A stretch of DNA of 50,589 bases from Psychrobacter piscatorii (GCF_001444505.1 NZ_LNDJ01000050.1:1-50589); one strand, 5' to 3'. Shown: positions 1 to 8,983, numbered from the stretch's first letter. Numbers and translations are program-made. Notes: a model not told the origin generated them from the sequence alone.

Positions 1-237
1 TATCTCAAGATCGCCTGTGTCACTGCGTACTGTCTTTTTAGTGTGACCGTTGCGCTTGTTTTGCTTATCCGCCTTTTCATGCTTAGGATAGCCTAGATGA
101 TCTTCCATCTCGGCTTCTAAGGCAGTGTCAATAAATGACTGCATGAGCTCTTTTTGAAATGCTTTGATGTCTTCGAAGCTTCCAACGTGTTTAGCCATTT
201 GTTCGGCTAATTTCTTTAGTTCTGTTTCTTTTGTCAT
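1..237 (-). CDS. IS256-family transposase, N-terminal part (cut by the window edge)
   Basis: The reverse strand from an ATG at 237 reads 79 codons without a stop and runs off the window. The product begins MTKETELKKLAEQMAKHV and contains FIDTALEAEMEDHLGY, then a basic NKRNGHTKKT stretch. This is the usual start of IS256 (mutator-type) DDE transposases, which are about 400 residues, so only the first fifth is here and none of the catalytic acidic residues are visible. A good ribosome binding site (AAGGAG) lies just upstream of the ATG. It is the only transposase in the window. Family assignment is by recognised sequence; whether the element is complete cannot be seen. Confidence 0.85.
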   Translation of the reverse strand, partial: MTKETELKKLAEQMAKHVGSFEDIKAFQKELMQSFIDTALEAEMEDHLGYPKHEKADKQNKRNGHTKKTVRSDTGDLEI

Positions 238-265
238 TGCTTATTCTCCTTTACATTGGATTATA

Positions 266-296
266 AGCAGTTACACAGAGTTTGGGAAAGGCTCTT
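266..296. repeat. Probable terminal inverted repeat (end) of the IS256-type element
   Basis: About 30-60 bases upstream of the transposase start, the sequence rich in TTACACAGAGTTTGGG and ending GGCTC resembles the ends of IS256-family elements. The exact outer base and the 8-bp target duplication expected for this family cannot be fixed because the other end is outside the window. Confidence 0.55.
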
Positions 297-550
297 TTGA
301 GATATTTTATCTATAAACCATGTACAATCTAGCACAATCAACACGGCAGCTTTTTGTTCTCGAACCATCTAACATAAGACCCATAATGGGAATAAGGGTG
401 GTACCCTAGTGAGGAGTCGAATCTTTGGCTGTGGGCTAGTGGTAGCAATGGTTCGAGTTGTTGAATTAACAGCAGTGTACTTCATGGTGTACTTACCATG
501 CATATTCTATTCGTGATCGGTGCGCTATACAGGCACCGAACTGTTGGATA
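297..550. other. Non-coding spacer with short inverted repeats next to the IS end
   Basis: No coding frame is supported. It holds a 10-bp inverted repeat, CTCGAACCAT at 359-368 and ATGGTTCGAG at 448-457, enclosing 79 bases. It also has a small hairpin CATGGT/ACCATG around 483-500 and a stronger one, CGGTGC (518-523) with GCACCG (533-538). The last lies close to the stop codon of the minus-strand gene at 551 and may end its transcript, but there is no T-run. The GGTTCGAG string looks like a tRNA T-arm, but no tRNA cloverleaf can be built around it. Confidence 0.4.
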
Positions 551-892
551 CTAACGGCTATTCAATAAATTATTGTCAACACTTACTATCAAACTAGTTA
601 TATCACTTCTCAACTTTGTTAACACTTTGTTTGCTTCAACTCTTTCGTTAAAGTCTTCTCTCCAAATGAAGAAATCCGAAAAGCTACCATTACCGGAGTT
701 CATAAGACTGTAGGTGTCTCCAACGCTTTTAATGGTTGCTTTAGCGTCTTCGTTATATTTTAACGAGTACTGTATTCTATTTATAATTACATTAATTCCT
801 CTTATATAGTTGTGTTCATCCTCCTGAAGTAAAATTTCTCTCAATTTTAAAAAATAGTGATTTAGCTCAGTTAATTTATCTATATTATTCAT
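551..892 (-). CDS. Small hypothetical protein with a GxGSFSDFFIW motif (DUF6966-like?)
   Basis: A 113-residue soluble protein, very AT-rich in its codons (many Asn, Ile, Lys) compared with the neighbouring housekeeping genes. There is no signal peptide or membrane segment. The middle has the string GNGSFSDFFIW followed by an E/R/N-rich helix, NERVEANKVLTKLRSDI. This resembles a family of small uncharacterised proteins that carry a GMGS(F/L)xD motif (DUF6966 as I recall it); the assignment is tentative and gives no function. It sits alone between the IS256 end and pdxA, so it is probably acquired DNA. An orphan immunity or antitoxin role is conceivable, but nothing in the sequence shows it. 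Confidence 0.55.
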   Translation of the reverse strand: MNNIDKLTELNHYFLKLREILLQEDEHNYIRGINVIINRIQYSLKYNEDAKATIKSVGDTYSLMNSGNGSFSDFFIWREDFNERVEANKVLTKLRSDITSLIVSVDNNLLNSR

Positions 893-940
893 TTTATTTG
901 CCTATCGAATTTCCTGAAATAACGTTAGCTATACAATTTT

Positions 941-983
941 TTATAGGGCATACCCCAAGGGAACCAGCTATTTATCCCTATAA
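941..983. repeat. 8-bp inverted repeat, TTATAGGG ... CCCTATAA
   Basis: TTATAGGG at 941-948 is matched by CCCTATAA at 976-983 around a 27-base centre that includes ACCCCAAGGG. It lies in the 230-base spacer between the orphan gene and pdxA, in DNA that looks acquired. It could be a regulatory hairpin or the remnant of a mobile element end. I see no gene in this spacer. Confidence 0.35.
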
Positions 984-1120
984 CCCCATTTATAGACCAC
1001 TTAAAACAGAACGGTATAATGGAACCACTTATATCAGGTCATGCTTGATAATTTATAAATAGACATAGCTGATATTAGACTTATCCCATAATGCCTAACA
1101 AATCTAGATAAGACAGCAAC

Positions 1121-2221
1121 TTATACAATAGATCCACTAACAATGGATCTGTCTGCCATCTCATTTGCCATTACAATGGCTTGGTATAAACTCGTCGCAC
1201 TTGCGCCGCCGCGCCCTGCCAAATCAAGCGCCGTACCATGATCGACAGAGGTTCGAATATAAGGCAAGCCTAAGGTTAAATTAACAGTATCGCCAAAACC
1301 ATGTGATTTGAGTACAGGCAATCCTTGGTCATGATACATGGCAATGACCGCATCGCAATTAGCCAAATGCCTGGTGGTAAATAACGTATCCGCTGGCATC
1401 GACTCTGAAATATTGACGCCTGCATCGATGAATTCTCGTAAGACTGGGTTGATGATTTCAATCTCTTCCATACCCAAATGTCCACCCTCGCCTGCATGTG
1501 GATTGAGGCCGCAAACCAAGATACGAGGCTGCATGAGACCAAACTTCTCTCTCATGTCATCGATGACGATTTGTACCGTTTGGCGTACATTGTCGGCAGT
1601 AATCGCAGCAGGTATGTCTTTTAATGGCAAATGGGTAGTGACAAGCGCGACTTTCATCGCTTGATTGGCTAGCATCATGACGACTTTCTCACAGCCACTT
1701 TGCTGCATAAAAAACTCAGTGTGACCGCTAAATATAGTGCCATCTAACAGCTTGATACCAGCATCTATCAGCGCTGATTTTTGTAAGGGACCTGTGACGA
1801 TAGCGGCAACTGTTCCATTTACTGCTAACTGATGAGCAATGTCTAATTGCTGAGCCACCATCGCTGAGTTGGCAATATTGATTTGTCCGCCAGTAACTCG
1901 TTCTGCACAAGGGACATTAAGCAAAATAAAAGCACTATCAACGTTGATCTTTTGCTTTGATATCTGCTCTACCAAGTTAACATCGAAGTTATCGACATTT
2001 ACATCTGTATTGATAGTATGCCAACTAGGTATGCTTTTGAGCACGCCAGCCGCGACCAGCTCATCTGCGCGAACTTGCATGGCTTTAGCATCGGCGGTCA
2101 CCCAGATGGGGCGGTCAAAATCTTGTAGCTTGCCCTCTGCCGCCAGATTCAATACGACATCCATTCCAATGCCCGCAGGCTCACCTGTCGTGATTAATAA
2201 TGGACGTTTTTTTTCTGTCAT
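1121..2221 (-). CDS. pdxA: 4-hydroxythreonine-4-phosphate dehydrogenase (PdxA)
   Basis: Oxidises 4-phosphohydroxy-L-threonine with NAD; the product is then used with deoxyxylulose phosphate to make pyridoxine 5'-phosphate (vitamin B6). Cytoplasmic. The 366-residue length is slightly above the usual 330 or so. Visible family marks are TTGEPAGIG near residues 11-19, SGHTEFF in the middle, GLNPHAGEGG, AMYHDQGLPVLK and the C-terminal VDHGTALDLAGRG. The three conserved histidines in these motifs are the metal ligands known for PdxA. It is transcribed away from dnaB, with about 300 bases between the two start codons. A family-wide relative (PdxA2/DUF1537-linked) is possible in principle, but there is no sugar-acid kinase neighbour. 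Confidence 0.95.
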   Translation of the reverse strand: MTEKKRPLLITTGEPAGIGMDVVLNLAAEGKLQDFDRPIWVTADAKAMQVRADELVAAGVLKSIPSWHTINTDVNVDNFDVNLVEQISKQKINVDSAFILLNVPCAERVTGGQINIANSAMVAQQLDIAHQLAVNGTVAAIVTGPLQKSALIDAGIKLLDGTIFSGHTEFFMQQSGCEKVVMMLANQAMKVALVTTHLPLKDIPAAITADNVRQTVQIVIDDMREKFGLMQPRILVCGLNPHAGEGGHLGMEEIEIINPVLREFIDAGVNISESMPADTLFTTRHLANCDAVIAMYHDQGLPVLKSHGFGDTVNLTLGLPYIRTSVDHGTALDLAGRGGASATSLYQAIVMANEMADRSIVSGSIV

Positions 2222-2519
2222 AACAATAGCCTTATTTTATTTAAATTTTTGATTTTATTATATTTATCGTCAATATTTTCAGTTTTTACGTTTAGACAAT
2301 GGATGCGGTCTCTTATTTTATGCATAACAACCACTGTAGATTTAGTTGCTTACCCAGCCTAAAAAATCACATTATGTGTTAAACTTTCGCTTCTGATTGT
2401 AGCATTTACAGACAAACCTAAAACCACGTTTTGGTACATCTACCGTAGAGATGTACCATATCTGTTTTGCGCTACCATCGACATCCTTTTTTATACCCAT
2501 TTTGACTCATTAGGCACTC
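2222..2519. promoter_or_regulatory. Divergent pdxA/dnaB intergenic region with a 9-bp perfect inverted repeat
   Basis: The spacer between the divergent genes is AT-rich. GGTACATCT at 2433-2441 is the exact reverse complement of AGATGTACC at 2449-2457, with a 7-base centre, 62 bases before the dnaB ATG. It could be an operator or a hairpin in a dnaB leader. No binding protein can be named from the sequence. Confidence 0.4.
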
Positions 2520-3923
2520 ATGGCAGAAAACGACAAAACCGACGACTTACTCAATCAGACACCGCCGCACAATATCGATATTGAAAAGGCATTGCTCGCG
2601 TCTTTGATGAGTATCGAAGAGGCGTACGACAAGATTGCCGATATCGTCACCAAAGATGACTTTTATGCTGGGCGACATCAATATATTTTTGATGCCATTG
2701 CTCACCTTGCAGCCGTGAATGAGCCTTATGATACGGTCATGGTACACGACTGGTTAGAGGCGCAAAAGTTACTCAAAGGTGCAGGTGGGGACAGCTACTT
2801 AGCCGATATTTTGAGCCAAAGTCCGGCGACCTTGTTTAACCTGACCGCTTACGCTCAGCGCGTACGTGAGCTCTCAACGCTGCGTCAGCTCATTACCACG
2901 GGTAATGACATGCTAGCGCTGGCCTACAATCCAAAAGACCAAAGCGTTAGTGATATCTTGGACAATGTCGAAGGTAAGATATTTAGTATCAATGAGCAGC
3001 ATAACAAACGCGCGGAACAGCGTGGCCCTGTCGGTATTACTTCGGTCTTAACCAATGTTATCGATCAGATTCAAGAGTTAAAGTCCAACCCTGACGGCAT
3101 GATTGGTTTACAAACACCATTTGTCGAGCTGAATAATAAAACGCAAGGTCTGCAAGCGGGTGATCTGATTATCGTTGCTGCGCGTCCTTCTATGGGTAAA
3201 ACCACTTTTGCGATGAACTTGGCAGAAGGGATTTTGTTTAATGAAGATTTGCCCGTTGTGGTGTTTTCGATGGAGATGCCTGCAGAGTCTATCGTCATGC
3301 GTTTGCTGTCATCATGGGGCGCGATTAACCAGACACATCTGCGCTCTGGGCAGATGAATGAAGATGAATGGGCAAAAATGATGAATGCCATTCAACATCT
3401 GCAATCAAAGCATTTATATATCGATGACAGTACCGCCCTACCGCCCTCTGAGATGCGCTCTCGCTGCCGCCGTATCGCCAAAAACCATGATGGTCGTTTG
3501 GGTGCTATCGTGGTCGATTATCTTCAGCTCATGAAAGTGCCAAGTCTAGATGGTAACCGCGTTGGCGAGATTTCTGAGATTTCGCGCAGTCTAAAGGCAC
3601 TCGCGCGTGAGCTTGAATGCCCAGTGATTGCCTTGTCGCAGCTTAACCGCAGTCTAGAGAACCGCCCAAACAAGCGCCCTATCATGTCGGATTTGCGTGA
3701 ATCTGGTGCAATTGAGCAGGATGCCGATTTGATTATGTTCATCTATCGTGATGAGGTTTATAATGAAAACTCAGACCACAAAGGCGTGGCGGAAATTATC
3801 ATTGGTAAACAACGTAACGGCCCTATTGGTACCGTACGCTTGGGTTTTGAAGGTCAATTTACCCGCTTCATCAATCTAACGCCAGAATACTATCAAGGCG
3901 TCAGTTTTGAGAATGATGAGTAA
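2520..3923 (+). CDS. dnaB: Replicative DNA helicase DnaB
   Basis: Hexameric ATP-driven helicase that unwinds DNA ahead of the replication fork, loaded by a DnaC/DciA-type partner and bound by DnaG primase. 467 residues, the normal length. The N-terminal primase-binding domain begins at NIDIEKALLASLM near residue 18. The RecA-like domain carries Walker A ARPSMGKTT near 221-229 and Walker B IVVDYLQLM near 331-339, with the DnaB motif SQLNRSLENRPNKRP after it. No intein or insertion is present. The start is the first ATG with full N-terminal homology. alr follows on the same strand after 164 bases, an arrangement common in Moraxellaceae. Confidence 0.97.
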   Translation: MAENDKTDDLLNQTPPHNIDIEKALLASLMSIEEAYDKIADIVTKDDFYAGRHQYIFDAIAHLAAVNEPYDTVMVHDWLEAQKLLKGAGGDSYLADILSQSPATLFNLTAYAQRVRELSTLRQLITTGNDMLALAYNPKDQSVSDILDNVEGKIFSINEQHNKRAEQRGPVGITSVLTNVIDQIQELKSNPDGMIGLQTPFVELNNKTQGLQAGDLIIVAARPSMGKTTFAMNLAEGILFNEDLPVVVFSMEMPAESIVMRLLSSWGAINQTHLRSGQMNEDEWAKMMNAIQHLQSKHLYIDDSTALPPSEMRSRCRRIAKNHDGRLGAIVVDYLQLMKVPSLDGNRVGEISEISRSLKALARELECPVIALSQLNRSLENRPNKRPIMSDLRESGAIEQDADLIMFIYRDEVYNENSDHKGVAEIIIGKQRNGPIGTVRLGFEGQFTRFINLTPEYYQGVSFENDE

Positions 3924-3949
3924 TCAGCGTTATAACATTTAAGTCTTAG

Positions 3950-3985
3950 TGAAATGTAAGCCCATACCGATTCTGGCTTACTCAC
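3950..3985 (+). terminator. Hairpin after dnaB (weak terminator or attenuator)
   Basis: GTAAGCC at 3956-3962 pairs with GGCTTAC at 3975-3981, extended by GTGA/TCAC outside. No T-run follows, so it is at best a partial terminator between dnaB and alr. Confidence 0.3.
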
Positions 3986-4087
3986 AAGTTAGTAAGTAGC
4001 TTTAACCACATAGCCAGTATAGTATCAACTCCATTGATGCTGTACTGGCTTTATCACTTCATAATTCTACTCATAAAGAAGGCGATT

Positions 4088-5194
4088 ATGCGCACTATCA
4101 CCATAAAACCAAAAGCCCTTACCCATAACCTAAATCAAGTAAAAAAGCGTGCACCCCAGTCTAAGGTATTGGCTATGGTCAAATCCAATGCTTACGGGCA
4201 TGGCGTGGCGGCAGTCTTGCCAGCCCTGCAGCAAGCAGATGGTATCGGTGTCGCTACTTTGACTGAAGCGCTAGAAGCCAGACAGCTAGGTTGGGAGAAA
4301 ACCATTGGTCTAGTAGAAGGGGCATTTAGCGCTGATGAGTGGCAACAAGCGATTGATCATGAGATTAGCTGCGTGATTCACCACGGACCACAGCTAGAGT
4401 GGGCACTACAAAATGTCCCGCCAGCTGGCAGTGCAACTAGAATGGCTTGGCTCAAATACAATACGGGTATGAACCGTTTGGGTTTCAATGCTGAGGGTGT
4501 GCTATCAGCAGCAAAACGCCTACATGAAGCGGGTTATCAGCTGATTCTAGCCACGCATTTCGCCAATGCTGATGACCACGATCACCCATTAAATGCGATG
4601 CAGATTGAGCGCTTCTCAAGCGTACTTGCGACCTTGCAAGATACCATTAGCCCAGATATCCAAGGCTCATTATGCAACTCTGCTGGTATCGTCAACTTCC
4701 CAGAGTACCATTATGATTGGGTACGCCCAGGCATCATCTTATACGGTAGCTCGCCTGTCGTCGATAAAAGCGCGCAGGATTTAGACTTGCAGCCCGCGAT
4801 GGAGTTTAGTGCTCAAATCATTGCTTTACAAACCGTTAGCGCAAATGATGCGATCGGCTATGGTAGCCGCTGGCGTGCGCAGCAAGATACCAGAACGGCG
4901 TTGGTCAGCGTTGGATATGGAGATGGCTATCCACGTGTGGTTACTGATGATGCGTATGTCACTGTCATCGATGCTAACGACAGCCAAAGCTACCGCTGCC
5001 CAGTAATTGGGCGCGTGGCTATGGATATGATTGTCATTGATATCAGTAGCGCACCTGAGAGTCTTGCTATAGATAGCAAAGTCATGCTCTGGGGCGATGC
5101 GCCGCGTGTCGATGAAGTGGCAGGTCATGCTGGGACGATTAGCTATGAGCTATTATGTCGCCTCAGCATACGTCCAAACCGTACACAGGCATAA
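4088..5194 (+). CDS. alr: Alanine racemase (biosynthetic)
   Basis: PLP-dependent interconversion of L- and D-alanine, supplying D-Ala for peptidoglycan. The start at 4088 (MRTITIKPKALTHN) is preferred: it gives 368 residues, the usual size, with AAAGAAGG just upstream. An in-frame extension to a TTG at 4034 would add an unlikely hydrophobic leader. The PLP lysine is K32 in MVKSNAYGHG, and the catalytic tyrosine is in IGYGSRWRA near residue 258. The C-terminal beta domain includes GRVAMDMIVID and the final SYELLCRLSIRPNR. The cytoplasmic enzyme lies alone between dnaB and argF; no signal peptide suggests a periplasmic broad-spectrum racemase. Confidence 0.95.
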   Translation: MRTITIKPKALTHNLNQVKKRAPQSKVLAMVKSNAYGHGVAAVLPALQQADGIGVATLTEALEARQLGWEKTIGLVEGAFSADEWQQAIDHEISCVIHHGPQLEWALQNVPPAGSATRMAWLKYNTGMNRLGFNAEGVLSAAKRLHEAGYQLILATHFANADDHDHPLNAMQIERFSSVLATLQDTISPDIQGSLCNSAGIVNFPEYHYDWVRPGIILYGSSPVVDKSAQDLDLQPAMEFSAQIIALQTVSANDAIGYGSRWRAQQDTRTALVSVGYGDGYPRVVTDDAYVTVIDANDSQSYRCPVIGRVAMDMIVIDISSAPESLAIDSKVMLWGDAPRVDEVAGHAGTISYELLCRLSIRPNRTQA

Positions 5195-5229
5195 TCATTA
5201 GCGGCACAGTCATTAGCATACGAGTATTG

Positions 5230-5267
5230 TGGCTTGCTAATGCGATTTTGGTCTATTTAGCAAGCCA
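5230..5267 (+). terminator. Perfect 11-bp hairpin after alr
   Basis: TGGCTTGCTAA (5230-5240) pairs exactly with TTAGCAAGCCA (5257-5267) around a 16-base loop, 35 bases after the alr stop. The following bases are TTGAATCTT rather than a true T-run, so termination may be inefficient. Confidence 0.5.
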
Positions 5268-5290
5268 TTGAATCTTGGTAAAATTGAACG

Positions 5291-5318
5291 TTTACATTGA
5301 AAGTAAATACGCTATACT
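5291..5318 (+). promoter_or_regulatory. Candidate sigma70 promoter for argF with an overlapping palindrome
   Basis: TTTACA (5291-5296) and TATACT (5313-5318), 16 bases apart, each differ from consensus at one base. TTTAC and GTAAA form an inverted repeat with a 7-base centre (5291-5307) covering the -35 and part of the spacer, which would suit a repressor site. It does not look like an E. coli ARG box. Confidence 0.45.
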
Positions 5319-5410
5319 AAAAGTTTGTTGTCAACCCAGTATACGCACTGACGCGATGCTATTGAAGACTGATGACGTTTCACTGACTGCGATCGACTGC
5401 TAGGATTACT

Positions 5411-6334
5411 ATGAGTTTGCGCCATTTTTTAACCTTATCTGATTTAACCAAACAAGAACTAGAAAACTTAATCAAACGTGCAAGCGAATTGCGTAAAATG
5501 CAACACGCAGGCGAGATATATCAGCCTTTTGTTGGTCGTACACTTGGCATGATATTTGAAAAATCTTCAACGCGTACCCGTATCTCCTTTGAGACGGGTA
5601 TGGGTCAATTTGGTGGTAATGCTATCTTTTTATCACCCAACGATACGCAGCTCGGTCGCGGTGAGCCATTAGAAGACTCGGCACGCGTGATCTCCAGCAT
5701 GGTTGATATCATTATGATTCGTACCTTTGGGCACGAAAAAGTTGAAACCTTTGCTGAATACTCAAGCGTCCCTATTATCAATGCGTTGACCGATGACTAT
5801 CATCCATGCCAGTTGCTCGCTGATATGCAGACCTATTACGAGCACCGCGGTAGTATCGAAAATAAGATCGTCACGTGGGTCGGTGATGGCAACAATATGT
5901 GCTCATCCTTTATGCAAGCGGCCAACCAGTTTGGTTTTGAATTACGCGTCGCAGCGCCTTATGGGTTCGAGCCTGATCCAAAGCTTATGGAACGTTTCTC
6001 ACATTGCGTGAGCTTGGTCGAAAACGTCCAAGATGCGGCAAAAGATTCTAATTTGATTGTCACCGATGTATGGGCAAGTATGGGTCAAGAGTCCGAGCAA
6101 AATACGCGTGCACGTCGTTTTGCCCCGTATCAAGTGACGCCGTCTCTGTTAGACAAAGCCGATCCTGAAGTGGTGTTTATGCACTGCTTACCCGCCCATC
6201 GTGGTGAGGAGATCTCTCATGATATGCTAAACGATCCGCGCTCTGTTGTGTGGGATGAAGCCGAAAATCGTCTACATGCGCAAAAAGCCTTGATGGAGTT
6301 TTTGCTAAAAGACAAAATCAAACTACCTGCCTAA
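5411..6334 (+). CDS. argF: Ornithine carbamoyltransferase (anabolic type)
   Basis: Joins carbamoyl phosphate to L-ornithine to make citrulline in arginine biosynthesis. 307 residues, normal for the family. The carbamoyl-phosphate loop STRTR is near residues 53-57, HPCQ near 131-134 and the catalytic HCLP near 258-261, followed by AHRGEEIS. The SMG string (WASMG) belongs to the ornithine-binding loop. No arcA or arcC neighbour is present, which favours the anabolic enzyme rather than the catabolic ArcB. It is a single gene between a hairpin on the alr side and a strong bidirectional terminator. The start ATG has a modest AGGATT upstream. Confidence 0.95.
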   Translation: MSLRHFLTLSDLTKQELENLIKRASELRKMQHAGEIYQPFVGRTLGMIFEKSSTRTRISFETGMGQFGGNAIFLSPNDTQLGRGEPLEDSARVISSMVDIIMIRTFGHEKVETFAEYSSVPIINALTDDYHPCQLLADMQTYYEHRGSIENKIVTWVGDGNNMCSSFMQAANQFGFELRVAAPYGFEPDPKLMERFSHCVSLVENVQDAAKDSNLIVTDVWASMGQESEQNTRARRFAPYQVTPSLLDKADPEVVFMHCLPAHRGEEISHDMLNDPRSVVWDEAENRLHAQKALMEFLLKDKIKLPA

Positions 6335-6384
6335 CTTACCGTGTAAAAAAAACAGTAAGATAAGTTATTAGTCCGTTCATAAAT

Positions 6385-6416
6385 AAAAAAGCCGTTCAGA
6401 TTTGGACGGCTTTTTT
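6385..6416. terminator. Bidirectional intrinsic terminator between argF and rpiA
   Basis: AAAAAA GCCGT (6385-6395) pairs with ACGGC TTTTTT (6406-6416). The A-run on one side and T-run on the other make it work for both convergent genes. Confidence 0.85.
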
Positions 6417-6456
6417 ATCTGTAAAAATGGCTTGAGACTGTATTCTTGAGACTGTA

Positions 6457-7119
6457 TTAGCGCGTAAGCGTTGTTACGCCATCTGCACTGGCTTTTAATA
6501 GCACATCCGCTTGGTTTACTGCAAAGATACCATTACAGACCACACCCACGATATTATTCAGCTCTTTTTCAAGCGCGATTGGATTGCTCACATCCAAGTC
6601 ATAAGTATCTAGAATGACGTTGCCGTAATCAGTGACAAAGTCTTCACGATAGACAGGCTCACCGCCCAATTTTGCTAATTGACGCGCGACATAAGAGCGT
6701 GCTTGCGGCAGGACTTCAATTGGTACTGGAAACGCGCGACCTAAAATCTCAACGCTTTTGCTCTCATCAACCATACACACAAACTTTTTGGAAGCAGCCG
6801 CGACGATCTTTTCGCGAGTCAATGCACCGCCGCCGCCTTTGATAAGTTGCAAGTGCTCATTGACCTCATCAGCACCATCAATATAAACATCAAGCGTACC
6901 CGCAAAGTTTAGATCAACAATTTCGATACCAAGCGCACGCAGTTTGTCTTCAGTCACCTGTGAGCTGGCAACCGCACCAGCAAGCTTCAATTGTGGCAAC
7001 AACTCAATCAAACAGTTGACCGTACTACCCGTCCCTACCCCAAGTATCATATCATCTTCGATATAGCTTAGGGCAGCGCGGGCGGCGGCTTGCTTTTGTG
7101 CTTGCTGATCACTCATCAT
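6457..7119 (-). CDS. rpiA: Ribose-5-phosphate isomerase A
   Basis: Interconverts ribose 5-phosphate and ribulose 5-phosphate in the non-oxidative pentose phosphate pathway. 220 residues, as expected. Phosphate-binding GVGTGST is near residues 27-33, the catalytic region DGADEV near 81-86, and [11 protein letters not shown] near 94-104. The strings match RpiA, not the unrelated RpiB. It is convergent with argF and divergent from ilvA. The start has two consecutive Met codons (MMSDQQ), so either could be used. Confidence 0.95.
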   Translation of the reverse strand: MMSDQQAQKQAAARAALSYIEDDMILGVGTGSTVNCLIELLPQLKLAGAVASSQVTEDKLRALGIEIVDLNFAGTLDVYIDGADEVNEHLQLIKGGGGALTREKIVAAASKKFVCMVDESKSVEILGRAFPVPIEVLPQARSYVARQLAKLGGEPVYREDFVTDYGNVILDTYDLDVSNPIALEKELNNIVGVVCNGIFAVNQADVLLKASADGVTTLTR

Positions 7120-7429
7120 AAATCCTTGGAAAATAAACGTATGGTCTTAAAAAAGTAAAAGGCTAAAACAGATAAAATGCGCGGCTATTATAACCGATGA
7201 TATTCATCGATGTTAGCGCAATCACATCCTTAATTGGCTGGTCACTGCATATTTATCGAGTACTGGATTATCGAGTACTGGTCTGATACTGATCTTTGCC
7301 GCATGTCTTCACTTTAGTGGCTTTCGGGCATAAAACCCCAAGAAAAATGCAATTGAGTCTTGCAAGATATTCAAAATCAGCATAGGCTAATCTATTTCGT
7401 TTTTATATTCATTCTGTTTAGGGATTACT
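7120..7429. other. rpiA/ilvA divergent spacer with a tandem 15-bp repeat
   Basis: No gene is seen in these 310 bases. TTATCGAGTACTGG occurs twice in tandem (7253-7267 and 7268-7282; 14 of 15 bases equal). No run of Ile, Val or Leu codons typical of an ilv leader peptide, and no attenuator hairpin, was found before ilvA. Confidence 0.5.
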
Positions 7430-8983
7430 ATGCTGTCACACTGGGTACGAGCCATACTACAAGCCACCGTCTATGACGTTGCGATTCAAACACCACTTGA
7501 AACGGCGCCCAAGCTGACCCAACGTTTTGCCAATGACATTCGATTTAAGCGTGAGGACTTACAACCGGTCAAATCCTTTAAATTGCGCGGTGCTTATAAT
7601 CGTATCAGTCAGCTAAGCGATGAGCAAAAAGCGCGCGGCGTTATCTGCGCCTCAGCAGGCAACCATGCTCAAGGCGTGGCTTACTCGGCGCGCAAACTGT
7701 CATTGAATAACATCATCGTCATGCCAACCACGACTCCCGACATCAAAGTAGATGCCGTCAGAGCACTCGGTGGTAATGTGGATCTGCACGGTGATAGTTT
7801 TGATCAAGCAAACCGCTATGCAATAGATCGTGCTGAACGCGAAGGACTTACATTTATTCCACCTTATGACGATGAGCTAGTTATCGCAGGACAAGGAACC
7901 ATTGCGCTTGAGCTGACACAACAATGGCGCAACATGGATTACGTCTTTGTCGCGGTTGGGGGTGGCGGTCTCATCTCAGGTGTCGCCGCATTTTTGGGAG
8001 AAGTGGCACCGCATGTCAAAGTGATCGCGGTAGAAGCGGAACAATCAGCTTGCCTAAAAGCCGCACTTGAAACGGGTGAACGTGTCAAACTTGAGCAAGT
8101 CGGACTGTTCGTCGATGGCGTGGCAGTCGCGCAAATTGGTGAACTGCCTTTTGACGTTGTGCGTACTCAGAAAAGTGACAATTCAGGCCCTGTCGTGGAG
8201 CCTAACGTCGTCACCTGTAGCAACGATGAAGTCTGCGCAGCAGTCAAAGATGTGTTTGAGGAGAGCCGCAGTATCGTAGAGCCTGCAGGTGCGTTGGCAG
8301 TTGCTGGTATGAAAAAATATATCACAGCGAACAATATTCAAGGCAAAAACTGCGTCGGTATCATTTGCGGCGCTAATATGAACTTTGACCGTCTGCGCTA
8401 TATCGCTGAGCGCACTGAGATTGGTGAGAAAAAAGAAGCCATCTTTGGGGTTACCATCCCTGAACAAACAGGCGCTTTCTTGAATTTCTGTCGCAGTCTA
8501 TATGGTCGTAATATCACTGAGTTTAACTACCGTGCTGACAGCAAAAAATCGCCAGATTCTATGGAGCCTGCCTCAATCTTTGTCGGTATTGCATTAAAAG
8601 AAGGTGAAAAAGAGCGTCAAACTATTAGTACTCAATTGGCAAATGATGGCTATAATGCTTATGATTTGACCGATGACGATATCGCCAAGTCACATATCCG
8701 TCATTTGATTGGTGGTCACGCCAAGGTCGAAAATGAGCAGCTGCTACAGGTGGTGTTTCCAGAGCGCCCAGGTGCCTTACTTACTTTCCTAGAAAAATTA
8801 GGCGATGATTTTAATATCACTTTATTCCATTATCGTAACCATGGTGCCGCTGAAGGTCGCGTATTGGTTGGTCTGCAAGCTTCTGACAGCAACTCTCGTC
8901 AGCTACAAGACGCCCTTTTGGATATCGGTTACGACTGTACGACGGTCAATGACAATATTGGCTATCAGTTGTTTTTAAGATAA
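7430..8983 (+). CDS. ilvA: Threonine ammonia-lyase, biosynthetic (IlvA)
   Basis: PLP enzyme that deaminates L-threonine to 2-oxobutanoate, the committed step to isoleucine. 517 residues, the long biosynthetic form. The PLP lysine is K51 in SFKLRGAYNR, the glycine loop GGGGLISGVA is near 177-186, and SAGNHAQGVA is present. The last 170 residues or so hold two ACT-like regulatory domains, recognisable from FGVTIPEQTGAFLNFCRSL and VVFPERPGALLTFLEKL; these bind isoleucine and valine in studied homologues. The short catabolic TdcB lacks them. Single gene with its own terminator. Confidence 0.95.
   Translation: MLSHWVRAILQATVYDVAIQTPLETAPKLTQRFANDIRFKREDLQPVKSFKLRGAYNRISQLSDEQKARGVICASAGNHAQGVAYSARKLSLNNIIVMPTTTPDIKVDAVRALGGNVDLHGDSFDQANRYAIDRAEREGLTFIPPYDDELVIAGQGTIALELTQQWRNMDYVFVAVGGGGLISGVAAFLGEVAPHVKVIAVEAEQSACLKAALETGERVKLEQVGLFVDGVAVAQIGELPFDVVRTQKSDNSGPVVEPNVVTCSNDEVCAAVKDVFEESRSIVEPAGALAVAGMKKYITANNIQGKNCVGIICGANMNFDRLRYIAERTEIGEKKEAIFGVTIPEQTGAFLNFCRSLYGRNITEFNYRADSKKSPDSMEPASIFVGIALKEGEKERQTISTQLANDGYNAYDLTDDDIAKSHIRHLIGGHAKVENEQLLQVVFPERPGALLTFLEKLGDDFNITLFHYRNHGAAEGRVLVGLQASDSNSRQLQDALLDIGYDCTTVNDNIGYQLFLR

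Noticed and set aside
421..470. tRNA-like GGTAGCAATGGTTCGAG string
   Set aside because: It resembles a T-arm, but no acceptor, D- or anticodon stem can be built around it, and the GTTCGA is part of an inverted repeat.
4034..4087. N-terminal extension of alanine racemase as a signal peptide
   Set aside because: It would need a TTG start without a ribosome site, while the ATG at 4088 has AAAGAAGG and matches the family start.
7201..7429. Isoleucine/valine leader peptide attenuator before ilvA
   Set aside because: No short frame rich in Ile, Val or Leu codons and no terminator hairpin before the start.
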